This document shows, piece after piece, positions 1 to 7,745 of a DNA stretch of 64,000 nt (the first letter of the stretch is position 1; every line of letters starts with the position of its first letter). The notes under the pieces are model-generated. The model saw only the letters and a list, made by a program, of their open reading frames with translations, ran no database searches and was not told the DNA's origin. This DNA comes from a virus. A program made the position numbers and the translations under genes. Location: positions 62,001 to 126,000 of the IMG/VR virus record IMGVR_UViG_3300020471_000004. The stretch is one strand, 5' to 3'.

Positions 1-575
1 GCAGACACCATAAAAGAGCCGCTGCTTAGACCTCGATTAGAAATATCGATAGCTACGTTGTGCTCTGTCTCTACATAATGCTTGTGTAGATAAGGCTTTG
101 CTTGAGACAAACTGGTTGCCTTTTTTATCGCGTGTCCTATATCGAAGGGTTCATGTAAATAAGGATCCCAATCTGAATATTTTCTACGGTTAATCACTTC
201 GTAAAATCCGTATAGGCATGCGCTACGTCCGTACTCTGCATGTTTAATCAAAGCATTACTTGTGATAGCAGGGACCAAAGAATCGTCATCTACACTTATC
301 CAGTAATCTGCATCTGTACATTCCAGCATGTGGTGGTACATGTAAGCAAGAGACTTATCAGAAGAGTGTTTATGTACCACAAAGTCACTATCTCTACAAT
401 GTGCTAGTGCACCTAGAGTATTCAAATAGTGGTCTATCGTTTCTGTTTCAAGAAAGTTAAGATTCATAACAAACTCGATACCGCCTTGATTGGTAAGTAT
501 GTTGGTTGCAGCAGCATACACATCAATAAAACGGTCTACACTTGCACAAGAGGTGCTAAACATTATTCTGTTCAT
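1..575 (-). CDS. glycosyltransferase-like protein, C-terminus cut by window edge
   Basis: An open frame starts at the ATG at 573-575 and runs off the left edge (about 191 residues visible). The visible part reads as an alpha/beta protein with the segment WISVDDDSLVP near residue 95, which resembles the DxD-type metal and nucleotide-sugar binding motif of GT-A fold glycosyltransferases. The N-terminus (MNRIMFSTSCASVDRF) also fits a GT2-like first strand. A DNA- or surface-modifying sugar transferase would suit a phage, but the substrate cannot be read from the sequence. It lies 4 bases after the QueD-like gene in the same minus-strand operon. The family assignment is an inference from one motif. 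Confidence 0.6.
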   Translation of the reverse strand, partial: MNRIMFSTSCASVDRFIDVYAAATNILTNQGGIEFVMNLNFLETETIDHYLNTLGALAHCRDSDFVVHKHSSDKSLAYMYHHMLECTDADYWISVDDDSLVPAITSNALIKHAEYGRSACLYGFYEVINRRKYSDWDPYLHEPFDIGHAIKKATSLSQAKPYLHKHYVETEHNVAIDISNRGLSSGSFMVS

Positions 576-579
576 ATGG

Positions 580-939
580 TTATTCCCAAGTAAAGTCTAC
601 ACGCGAACCGCATTCGCCGTCTTCTGAAACATCAACATAGAAGTTTCTTCTAGGATACTTTTCAGAGATATAAAGACCTAGGTCTTTGCACAACATTTCA
701 CAGCTTTTGTGGTTTATGTCAATAGCGCCTGAGTCTAGTTGAGATTCTAGTTCTTCTTGGAACATGTGAAACTCTATCTCACGGTCATCGTGAAATACTT
801 CGATACCGATTTCAAACTTAAACAAGTGTCGGTGTCGGGACTTCAAATACTCTACTTGATCAGGAGCATCAGGGTAGAAGTGAAAACCTTTACGTTGAAA
901 GCGAACATAAATGGAAGTCTTTTGTTTTAAAATAGGCAT
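580..939 (-). CDS. QueD-like (6-carboxytetrahydropterin synthase family) protein
   Basis: This is a 119-residue protein. The start chosen is the ATG at 939, two bases after the stop of the upstream gene and preceded by GAGGA; a longer frame from 990 would overlap that gene. QueD enzymes convert dihydroneopterin triphosphate to 6-carboxytetrahydropterin, step two of 7-deazaguanine synthesis, using three zinc-binding histidines. Here H20 and an H-x-H pair (H36, H38 in SRHRHLF) fit those ligands, followed by an acidic HDDREIEF segment and a C-terminal SCEMLCKDL...EDGECGS stretch like the QueD catalytic end. FolE, QueE and a DpdA-like transglycosylase in the same window support the role. It is short for the family, so a divergent activity is possible. 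Confidence 0.6.
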   Translation of the reverse strand: MPILKQKTSIYVRFQRKGFHFYPDAPDQVEYLKSRHRHLFKFEIGIEVFHDDREIEFHMFQEELESQLDSGAIDINHKSCEMLCKDLGLYISEKYPRRNFYVDVSEDGECGSRVDFTWE

Positions 940-940
940 A

Positions 941-1747
941 CTATTCCTCGAATGTGAATTCATCACTGTCTGTAGGCGAAACAAAAACACCAGAACGGTG
1001 CATTTCTATTTTGCGTTTATATATTGCTATCTTTTCTTTACAGAATTCGATAGTGGCGTTGAGCATGTTAAGATAAAACACGCTAGCTACTCTAGACCCA
1101 TGCAAAGTATACATGGTCATAACAGGATAGAATTCATCCTTCTTTATGTCTTCTATCTGATATTCAATTTCTGAGATTTTTATTTCTAGTTGTTCTTTCT
1201 CTACTGCTCTTTGCTCAAAGTCAGGACGGTTCTTTAAGTCTTTAAGGTAATCGGCTCGTGCTTTCTTATCAAAGACCAGTTTATAGATAGCTTTTAATTC
1301 ATCTAGGTCAAGCAGTTCGTATGCTTCAACAGCACGATGGTAAAAGTCTACCTTGCCTGAATCCCCTACTTTATCTGGATGTGTTTCGTTAACTATCTTT
1401 CGGTAGATCTCTCTGCAAATAGACTGGTGTGCTTTTGATATATCCCTTTCGTCTGCTTTGAAATCGTTTCCTTCCTCGTTAAGGTAATCGTCTTCATCTT
1501 GGTCTAGATCAGAACGCATCTGGGCACTGGTAAGTCTATCGAACTCTTCGGATATATCACTAAGCTCTGCCATCAAGCGCTCTTTTTCGGCAGCTTCCTC
1601 AATATTAGCACTGTCTACAATATCTAAAACTTCTTCATGGAGAACATTTAAAGCTTTAAGCTCTTTTTGTGAAGAAGCCAATAACTTTTTAAGTTTCGAA
1701 ATTTCTGAAACACTGACTTTGTAGGGATCGTACAGTACAGGTAACAT
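941..1747 (-). CDS. J-domain (DnaJ-like) protein with coiled coils
   Basis: This 268-residue acidic protein has an N-terminal coiled-coil stretch (about residues 12-75) and then a segment matching a J domain: a basic helix (CREIYRKIVNE), the diagnostic HPD tripeptide at 123-125, and a following helix AVEAYELLDLDELKAIY. J domains stimulate the ATPase of Hsp70 (DnaK), and phages are known to recruit or redirect DnaK in replication and head assembly. The C-terminal part is predicted helical and not recognised. It is followed two bases later by the QueD-like gene. The J-domain call rests on HPD and flanking helices; the partner is unknown. Confidence 0.65.
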   Translation of the reverse strand: MLPVLYDPYKVSVSEISKLKKLLASSQKELKALNVLHEEVLDIVDSANIEEAAEKERLMAELSDISEEFDRLTSAQMRSDLDQDEDDYLNEEGNDFKADERDISKAHQSICREIYRKIVNETHPDKVGDSGKVDFYHRAVEAYELLDLDELKAIYKLVFDKKARADYLKDLKNRPDFEQRAVEKEQLEIKISEIEYQIEDIKKDEFYPVMTMYTLHGSRVASVFYLNMLNATIEFCKEKIAIYKRKIEMHRSGVFVSPTDSDEFTFEE

Positions 1748-1766
1748 GTTTAACGCCTTTTAGTAG

Positions 1767-1788
1767 AATAGGGGCATTTGCCCCTATT
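1767..1788 (-). terminator. perfect inverted repeat, possible terminator
   Basis: AATAGGGGC and GCCCCTATT form a 9-bp stem with a 4-base ATTT loop between the small gene at 1795 and the J-domain gene. On the minus strand there is no U-run after the stem, so it may attenuate or protect RNA rather than terminate fully. Similar gene-end hairpins recur at 22263, 35291, 38053 and 47556. Confidence 0.5.
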
Positions 1789-1794
1789 TATTAT

Positions 1795-1992
1795 TTAACA
1801 AGTTTCTTTAACTAAAGAACTAATGTCTTTTTGAATCAAATCTTTTATGTGGTCAGGCACAACATTGCGTGTACACAGATGCTTTCGCAACCAAAGTAGG
1901 TTACATCCATGTTTATCAACAACCCGTCTATTTTTAGGAAGGTCTAAAGATTTAGATTCTAAAAACTCATTTAGTTGGTCAAGCTTAGTCAC
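1795..1992 (-). CDS. small hypothetical protein (65 aa)
   Basis: The gene starts with GTG at 1992, preceded on the minus strand by AGAGGTG about 8 bases upstream, a good ribosome site. The product is a 65-residue, mainly helical protein with two cysteines and no domain I recognise. It lies 12 bases after the gene ending at 2005 and ends just before a perfect hairpin. Coding status is supported by tight spacing and the ribosome site; function is unknown. Confidence 0.75.
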   Translation of the reverse strand: MTKLDQLNEFLESKSLDLPKNRRVVDKHGCNLLWLRKHLCTRNVVPDHIKDLIQKDISSLVKETC

Positions 1993-2004
1993 AATTTTTC
2001 ACCT

Positions 2005-2925
2005 CTAACTTATATGTAGTTCTAATGTGCTAGTAGTTACAGAAACTGGGTAAGCATTTTCAATAGGTCTTGAATCAGCAAAACCTAATACAGCATTATT
2101 GCCCTCTAGTTCGCCAGCCGCAGCGTATACCGAAACAGGTAACTCACGGTTCTTTGCAATGCCTAGCCAATATGTAAGAAGTTTATAAATTTCTTTGCCT
2201 TCGTCTTGGCGAGAGTAGTCAATACAGATTACTCCTTTGCCTCGGTAAGAAGCAGGCTTAGAAGTCTCTATCTTTATTTGGCTAGGCCCGAACTTATCGG
2301 AAATGATTTTAGGCAAAGCAAGAGTAATAGTAACATTCTCACTAAGTTTGCTATTTGCTAGCTTGTCAGCCAGTCCGAAGAATTCTTCCATTGCATCGTC
2401 AGGGTCAAGATCAGGGTACTTTTTCCACATCAAGTTAACGTGGTCTTCCAGTCCTAATTTAGTGTGGGCTGCAATGTGTTTATATTCCTCAGAGTCTTGT
2501 CTGGGAGCAAGCCTGTCTATCAAACGCTTTTTCCACAAAGACTCACGAGTACCTAGATTTTCGTTACATGCGGTAGTAGGGTCAATACCTTTGGCACCGT
2601 AAGTTTCGTAAAGCTGTAGAGCATGATCGGCGGTTTCATCAATGTCTGTGTTACCGTATACGTCTCGGGTGTGAAGCTCTGTTATACACAAAGAAAGCCA
2701 GTCTGACTTATACTCACTTTCGCCTTTAATCATCAAAGTAGGTATAGGACTTCGCATACTGTAGGCGTACTGATAGAAGTACCGACTTAGAGGAGCAATA
2801 CGATTTTCTTTTACTACCTTTTCTTTTCCTGCGATAGTAAACGTGATAAAAGGTTTACCGAATAAACCTGCGCGGGCAGGAACCCAAGTGTTTACGCTAA
2901 CGGTTTTTACTAGCTTAGTTGCCAT
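2005..2925 (-). CDS. hypothetical protein (306 aa)
   Basis: The ATG at 2925 follows AAGGA and overlaps the end of folE by 11 bases, so translation is probably coupled. The protein has a beta-rich N-terminus, a helical middle (about 100-190) and a mixed C-terminal domain. I checked it for the missing 7-deazaguanine enzyme QueC because it follows folE, but it has no SGGxDS-type PP-loop motif. I do not recognise a family. Its place directly downstream of folE is the only hint of function. Confidence 0.85.
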   Translation of the reverse strand: MATKLVKTVSVNTWVPARAGLFGKPFITFTIAGKEKVVKENRIAPLSRYFYQYAYSMRSPIPTLMIKGESEYKSDWLSLCITELHTRDVYGNTDIDETADHALQLYETYGAKGIDPTTACNENLGTRESLWKKRLIDRLAPRQDSEEYKHIAAHTKLGLEDHVNLMWKKYPDLDPDDAMEEFFGLADKLANSKLSENVTITLALPKIISDKFGPSQIKIETSKPASYRGKGVICIDYSRQDEGKEIYKLLTYWLGIAKNRELPVSVYAAAGELEGNNAVLGFADSRPIENAYPVSVTTSTLELHIS

Positions 2926-3604
2926 TTGAGAATCCTTGTGCTTGAATTATGTTAAAGAACTCTTGTTTCAAGCTTGGATTATCGCGTATTGAACCGCGTA
3001 CCACAGAAGTAACCATGCTTGAATGCTCATGTGCGTGAACACCGCGAATCGTCATACAAAGGTGAGTGGCTTTTATAACTACAGCAATACCTTTAGGCTT
3101 GATTAGCTTTTCAATTTCATCAGCAAGCATTTCAACAGCCTCTTCTTGAATATGAGGACGACCCATAATCCAATTAGTAATGCGGTTAAACTTGCTAATA
3201 CCGATTACCTTTTCTCCAGGCACTACACCAATCCAAGCTTTACCGACGATAGGTACCATGTGGTGACTACACGTTGCTTTGATCTCGATAGGGCCTAGTG
3301 TGTAGACTTCATCATAGTTTTTAGCATTAGGGAACTCAGTAATTGTAGGCTTAGGCTCATAGCGACCGGCATACAGCTCTCGTAAATACATTTTAGCAAC
3401 ACGTTTTGCAGTTTCATTGGTGTTATGATCGTTGTCTGTATCTATAACAAGAGAACTTAGAACATCTTGCATCTTTTCTTGTACTTCTTGTTGAAGAAGT
3501 TCCATTTCGCCGTCTTTAATGAATTCACTAATGTTATCGTTGGCATGAAAAGGCTTATCAGCTTTACGGATGCGGTCACGGATGATTTCACTGATTTTTG
3601 ACAT
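2915..3604 (-). CDS. folE: GTP cyclohydrolase I
   Basis: A 229-residue type I GTP cyclohydrolase, converting GTP to 7,8-dihydroneopterin triphosphate, the first step of folate and 7-deazaguanine synthesis. The catalytic zinc site is intact: C112 and H115 in TCSHHMVP, and C183 in ATHLCMTIRGV. The core GKAWIGVVPGEKVIGISKFNR and the conserved GVHAHEHSSMVTS segment near the C-terminus are typical. Length matches bacterial enzymes. In phages that modify DNA with 7-deazaguanines, folE is usually present with queD and queE, as here. It overlaps the next gene by 11 bases. Confidence 0.96.
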   Translation of the reverse strand: MSKISEIIRDRIRKADKPFHANDNISEFIKDGEMELLQQEVQEKMQDVLSSLVIDTDNDHNTNETAKRVAKMYLRELYAGRYEPKPTITEFPNAKNYDEVYTLGPIEIKATCSHHMVPIVGKAWIGVVPGEKVIGISKFNRITNWIMGRPHIQEEAVEMLADEIEKLIKPKGIAVVIKATHLCMTIRGVHAHEHSSMVTSVVRGSIRDNPSLKQEFFNIIQAQGFSNGN

Positions 3605-3612
3605 GGGTATTC

Positions 3613-4245
3613 CTATAAAATATCTAACGGGGTAGCTACTCGATTCTCGGGTCCGATTCGTATAGCGTGGGTTATGCTTAAAAAGACTCTTCTGCTAAAG
3701 AACTTTACAGGATCGTCATCCCCTGTTTGAACAACTATTCTAGGAATGTTGTCGAAGTAATCCAGAATGTCCCTCAATTTCTCTAGCCTAGCAGGGGTAG
3801 AACCTGATGTAATGTTAGAAATGATAAGTAGTCCAGGCTTCTGGTCTTTTATCTTTTCAATGTATCCATAAGAAACATCAGAGTACAATCGTGCCCAATA
3901 AGGCAATCTAGCAGGCTTGCCAGCTTCTTTTCTGTCTAAGTATTCGAAGACAGCACTTTCCATTATGTTGGCAGCCAAGACTTTTGCTCTTAAGTCAGTA
4001 GGGTAGCTATTAATGCAAACAATAGGAGAACCGTGAAAAGGATTCTCTAACATTTGCTGCGCTACTTTTAGCTGCTTGGTTTGATTTACGTTTTTACTTT
4101 TTAGGTCTGAACCTAAGTCGGGTTTAAAGCTGACTATGCTTTCTTCTAAATCAAATTTGATTCTGCTGCCTTGAAGAACACTTCGGTCAAGTCCTCGAGT
4201 CTGCATTATCTTTAATATCTGATTATCAAATGAAAAATTTAACAT
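3613..4245 (-). CDS. hypothetical protein, faintly AAA-like
   Basis: This is a 210-residue protein. The C-terminal half (LLIISNITSGSTPARLEKLRDIL, then RIVVQTGDDD and FFSRRVF) resembles the strand-helix-strand pattern after the Walker B region of DnaC/IstB-type helicase loaders. There is no Walker A (GxxGxGKT), so nucleotide binding is doubtful. A copy of the AAACTGTAAA motif in this orientation sits 32 bases upstream, inside the end of the preceding gene, suggesting its own promoter. The loader idea is weak; treat it as unknown. Confidence 0.85.
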   Translation of the reverse strand: MLNFSFDNQILKIMQTRGLDRSVLQGSRIKFDLEESIVSFKPDLGSDLKSKNVNQTKQLKVAQQMLENPFHGSPIVCINSYPTDLRAKVLAANIMESAVFEYLDRKEAGKPARLPYWARLYSDVSYGYIEKIKDQKPGLLIISNITSGSTPARLEKLRDILDYFDNIPRIVVQTGDDDPVKFFSRRVFLSITHAIRIGPENRVATPLDIL

Positions 4246-4276
4246 TGTGCAGGTTTATCTATTGTCATACCGTATG

Positions 4277-4286
4277 TTTACAGTTT
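4277..4286 (-). promoter_or_regulatory. AAACTGTAAA promoter-like motif
   Basis: An exact minus-strand copy of the motif overlaps the last codons region of the gene ending at 4290 and lies 32 bases before the start at 4245. It belongs to a set of 13 near-identical sites in the window. Confidence 0.6.
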
Positions 4287-4289
4287 CGG

Positions 4290-4646
4290 TTAACCCATAG
4301 GATCTGGTTTCGAGTACACTTGGTCAGGAAATTCATCAGGCTTCCATAGGTCTTTAATGTACTCAAAGGAAACAAGTATTTGACCTGTAGCCGGACCGCT
4401 AAACGTAACAGTGAGCTGGTCTCTACGATAGTCAAACATAACATCACTCATGGTAAAGTACCCTTCAAAAGGAGTAGAGACTGTTTTATCTTTTATCTTG
4501 CTAAACCAGCGTGTAAGAGGCTTACCTCTGTCTAAAGCATGACCTTTGCACATACCGTAAAAGCTGGTCATTATGGAAACGTTAGGAGGCAAGTTAACGA
4601 CCCACTCTTTTTTAGGATCATTAACAGTCAAGACAGTTGAAGGCAT
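4290..4646 (-). CDS. hypothetical protein (118 aa)
   Basis: A small beta-rich protein (118 residues) whose start overlaps the stop of the helicase gene by one base, so the two are likely co-translated. The sequence alternates hydrophobic and polar residues (for example DQLTVTFSGPATGQILVSF), which suggests a beta-sandwich or barrel. No family recognised. Proximity to the helicase suggests, but does not show, a DNA-metabolism role. Confidence 0.85.
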   Translation of the reverse strand: MPSTVLTVNDPKKEWVVNLPPNVSIMTSFYGMCKGHALDRGKPLTRWFSKIKDKTVSTPFEGYFTMSDVMFDYRRDQLTVTFSGPATGQILVSFEYIKDLWKPDEFPDQVYSKPDPMG

Positions 4647-6319
4647 TACAATCTCCTTGAAGATAAGAGACTACGCTCTTGAGGTTTAGCTTTCTGTTTA
4701 CGCCCTTTCTTTTTACGAGCAATCGCTTCAAGTTCTCGAATTTCGCTTTCAGAGTACTCGGCATAATCTATCTTGTGTTTGCCGTATTCAGAATTGCTCA
4801 TACCTACATTATCTGCGTACCAGTCCATAGCTTGTTTACTAAACTGGTATTTCAAATTATTAGAAAAGCGCCATGTAGATTTGAAACAACCAAAAGACTG
4901 ACCTAATTCAGGGTCTACAAACATTCGGATAATAGGTTCTTTCTTAGGTACGTCCTCAGAAGCAGGGGTAAGTATACGACTTGACTCCTGTTCCCAATTA
5001 GGCTCGTTAGACATAGGCATTGCAAAGTAGTGAGTATCCCAACGAGGAACGTTAAGACCAACTTGTAACAACGAACGAGTACCGCATACCAGACGAATAT
5101 CACCAGAACGTGCATCATCTAGAATCTTTTCTCGAACGTCCTTTTGTTTTGCACCTGCACCGCCTATGAACTGTGCAGCGATAGTAGAGCCCCATTGCTT
5201 GTTAACAGTATCAACAATTTCTTTAGAGTGGTATACGGTATAAACAGGTAGAACTATACTGCGACCGGCTTTTAGGTCTTTGATGATCTGTTTTATAATC
5301 ATCTTGTTTCGACCTGCGTGTGTTGCCAAGAACTTCATTGCGCCTGTCCAAGCACTAGGGTGTTTAGACTGATAGGCACGTTTGTTTTTAGGAACAACGC
5401 CTTCTGTTTCGTGAACATATATAGTAGGTGTCATGGTGTCTATCTTGGCTTCTGCCACAGTAGGTCCCACTAACTCCCTTACAAGAAAATGTTTTTTATC
5501 TTTGCGCTTATCGGTAGCAGTACACCCGCCTTTAAATTTCTGACGAACAGTAGCAACAAGTTTAGCAAATTCATCAGCATTAGCTTTTTGAATTTCATCG
5601 ATCCATAGTGTACCGAAGTTTTCATTAAGCCACTTTTTACGCTTCTTACCGTTCTTGTCGCTAATCAAAGATTGATAAGTAAGGATGCCTATCTGAAACT
5701 CTTTGAAGTCTTGCTCTTTCTTCATAAAGCCATAAAGCCTACGACCGTGCTTTTCTTCCAGTTTAGGCAAGTTGGTATGTGCTTCGATTTCTTTTATGAA
5801 GTTGTTAAGGTAGTCAATCTGGTTAGCGATGATAACCATACGTTGACCCATAGCAATACCGATAGCTATTGACGTAACGGTTTTACCTGTACGAGGAGGT
5901 GCTTTGATAATACCGTGTTTAGAGTACTTCCAGTCTTCAACCAAAGGTATCTGCTTTTCGCGCAAGCTACCTGTGAATTTGACTTTAACATCGAAAGGTC
6001 TAGAAGTGCGCAAGTCTTTTATTTTGAACTGAGAAAACTCTATACCGAGTTTGTCTTCTATTTTAAGACGGTCACCTATAGGGAAAGAATAATAAGAAAC
6101 GCCTCTAATTACTTTGGTTCCCCAAGTTCGGATATTGCCTAAGTAGCCTCCTAGCTCGCAAGAACCGCATTCGTCACTGTACCGCATAGAGCGAAATTCA
6201 CACTCTCGGCACACGCTATCATCATAGCGGTGATGGTCATAATGTTTTAAAACATCATCTTCATCGATAGCATCAGCAGGGATATACATCTTAGCCCTGA
6301 GGTACATTGTATCAGACAT
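4646..6319 (-). CDS. SF2 DEAH-type helicase (UvsW-like) with N-terminal zinc site
   Basis: A 557-residue superfamily 2 helicase. The start chosen is ATG at 6319, which overlaps the preceding stop by 8 bases; a TTG at 6328 is also possible. An N-terminal pair of CxxC motifs (C37, C40, C51, C54) should bind zinc. Walker A is APPRTGKT (about 140-147), motif II is DEIQ near residue 240, motif III is TATD, and a C-terminal RecA-like lobe has VGLNVPRWDTH and QESSRIL. Phage relatives such as T4 UvsW remodel recombination and replication forks. A basic tail (KKKGRKQKAK) ends the protein. Confidence 0.9.
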   Translation of the reverse strand: MSDTMYLRAKMYIPADAIDEDDVLKHYDHHRYDDSVCRECEFRSMRYSDECGSCELGGYLGNIRTWGTKVIRGVSYYSFPIGDRLKIEDKLGIEFSQFKIKDLRTSRPFDVKVKFTGSLREKQIPLVEDWKYSKHGIIKAPPRTGKTVTSIAIGIAMGQRMVIIANQIDYLNNFIKEIEAHTNLPKLEEKHGRRLYGFMKKEQDFKEFQIGILTYQSLISDKNGKKRKKWLNENFGTLWIDEIQKANADEFAKLVATVRQKFKGGCTATDKRKDKKHFLVRELVGPTVAEAKIDTMTPTIYVHETEGVVPKNKRAYQSKHPSAWTGAMKFLATHAGRNKMIIKQIIKDLKAGRSIVLPVYTVYHSKEIVDTVNKQWGSTIAAQFIGGAGAKQKDVREKILDDARSGDIRLVCGTRSLLQVGLNVPRWDTHYFAMPMSNEPNWEQESSRILTPASEDVPKKEPIIRMFVDPELGQSFGCFKSTWRFSNNLKYQFSKQAMDWYADNVGMSNSEYGKHKIDYAEYSESEIRELEAIARKKKGRKQKAKPQERSLLSSRRL

Positions 6320-6641
6320 ATTTCTCAACCAAATAATATTCTACACAGGCTGCAATTAAAGATTTTGCAAAAGGAATACGGACATACTGACTAGGTCTGT
6401 AGATCTTTGTTCGATTAAGCTCTATAAGGAACTCAATGTATGCTTCTCGCTCTGTAATACTCATAGTTCTTTTCCTTAACATACTAAAAGAGTCTATAGT
6501 TAAAAAGTCAGCAGTCTCGCTTTCTGTGTTTAAAGTTTTTGCCAAGTTAGGCATTTCTAAGTGTGAAGCAAACGCTCTAGGTAGCGATAAAGAAGAAAGA
6601 ACAGCATAACGATCAAGCAAACCTACAGCAAGGTCCTTCAT
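6312..6641 (-). CDS. hypothetical protein (109 aa)
   Basis: A 109-residue helical protein whose ATG at 6641 follows AAGGATC, a clear ribosome site. Its stop overlaps the helicase start by 8 bases, and its start is two bases after the stop of a 44-residue gene, so this is a tightly packed operon. No recognisable domain. It could be a helicase accessory factor judging only by coupling. Confidence 0.8.
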   Translation of the reverse strand: MKDLAVGLLDRYAVLSSLSLPRAFASHLEMPNLAKTLNTESETADFLTIDSFSMLRKRTMSITEREAYIEFLIELNRTKIYRPSQYVRIPFAKSLIAACVEYYLVEKYV

Positions 6642-6642
6642 A

Positions 6643-6777
6643 TCAGATCCTTTTTAGGCACCAGTTTAGGTAACTTAATGCAAAGCGATTACGATTTCGG
6701 CATTCAAGAACGTACTGAAATTTGTATGTGCGGAAAAGAGGGTGTGTGAAATTGCCTTGGAATTCTAGTTTATTCAT
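6643..6777 (-). CDS. very small hypothetical protein (44 aa)
   Basis: A 44-residue frame (MNKLEFQGNF... ending CLKRI) fits exactly in the gap between the gene ending at 6781 and the one starting at 6641, with 3 bases before and 1 base after. The exact fit and absence of another explanation for the gap support it as a gene. Ribosome site is weak. It is aromatic and basic and has no recognised family. Confidence 0.6.
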   Translation of the reverse strand: MNKLEFQGNFTHPLFRTYKFQYVLECRNRNRFALSYLNWCLKRI

Positions 6778-6780
6778 TTT

Positions 6781-7320
6781 CTAACTTATGTTTGTGTAGT
6801 CGCGCTTGGCAATTAACGCGTATGCATCAACGAGGTTCTTTATAACATAGCCTGCCTTGTCTATGTCCTCAATATGGATTTTGGTGAACTTTATAAGGTT
6901 AGCAGTATCTTCCAGATAAGTGTTCATGGTATTCATAACTGCTTTTATAAAATTCTTTCTTTCTTCTTTGGTTCGCAGAGAAACTAACTCGTGAGAGTAC
7001 TTTATTAAAAAGTATGCCTCGAAAGATTCAAGTATATTGCTCAACGTGTGGTGAGCCTCACTTGCTATTGCAAGTATCTCGGTATACCTGTGTCTTAAGG
7101 TAGTATCTTTGATAGCGGCTTCACCAAGAGACTTAGCAAAAACAGGACTTGATATACTTAACTTGTGTATCAGTCGCATCTTGTGTAGATTGCGTATTTC
7201 TTGTTTGTACTCGTCAAAAGGTATCTGATAAAGGTCAGAGGTATCAAAAGAGTTTTTAAGTCTTTTGTACCTCTTGTCTTTACGTAGAACCGTTCTTAAA
7301 TGGTCTACTTTAGCTGACAT
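6781..7320 (-). CDS. hypothetical all-helical protein (179 aa)
   Basis: A 179-residue protein predicted to be nearly all alpha-helical, with a basic N-terminus (LRKDKRYKRLK). The start overlaps the stop of the preceding gene by one base (7320). It has no catalytic motif that I can see. It is in an operon with the putative sliding clamp and upstream of the helicase, so a replication-associated role is possible but unproved. Confidence 0.85.
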   Translation of the reverse strand: MSAKVDHLRTVLRKDKRYKRLKNSFDTSDLYQIPFDEYKQEIRNLHKMRLIHKLSISSPVFAKSLGEAAIKDTTLRHRYTEILAIASEAHHTLSNILESFEAYFLIKYSHELVSLRTKEERKNFIKAVMNTMNTYLEDTANLIKFTKIHIEDIDKAGYVIKNLVDAYALIAKRDYTNIS

Positions 7321-7745
7321 TATTTCACCACGTACTTGTTGGTATTAGGGTTTTCAGGGATTACTAGGAAGCTAGATTCCTGATCTGAAATTACTAAAAC
7401 CCCTCCGAAGCTGGAAGGCTCCAATGCAAAAGATTGCTCAAGGTCACTGTCGATTATAGCAAGAACATGAGGCTTAAACTCTAACTTCTTTTTGTTTGTC
7501 TCGAATAAACTGCCGCATACTTGACCGTCTTGACCTTTTATCAGGTACTGAACCAACTCCGCAGAGTAGGTCTTTCGGGTATCGACTAGAATTTCAAGAT
7601 CTTGATAGTCTATCAAAGAAGTGGTAAAGAACAGCAGGTGTTGCCGTCCCTTACCTGCATTACCAATGTCCACAAACTCGTTAATAGCATCAACAGGGTC
7701 TATAGAAAAGGGTTTATGCATAGACCTAATAGGGCTAGTTATCAT
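7320..7745 (-). CDS. hypothetical protein (141 aa)
   Basis: A 141-residue alpha/beta protein overlapping the putative clamp gene by 4 bases (ATGA-type coupling) and the next gene by one base. No motif recognised. The segments HLLFFTTSL and GGVLVISDQESSFLVI suggest buried beta strands. Function unknown. Confidence 0.85.
   Translation of the reverse strand: MITSPIRSMHKPFSIDPVDAINEFVDIGNAGKGRQHLLFFTTSLIDYQDLEILVDTRKTYSAELVQYLIKGQDGQVCGSLFETNKKKLEFKPHVLAIIDSDLEQSFALEPSSFGGVLVISDQESSFLVIPENPNTNKYVVK

Noticed and set aside
2005-2925. QueC candidate next to folE
   Set aside because: No SGGxDS PP-loop motif and no CxxxC zinc motif.
3613-4245. DnaC-type helicase loader
   Set aside because: Walker A is missing, so the similarity in the later part is too weak for a firm call.
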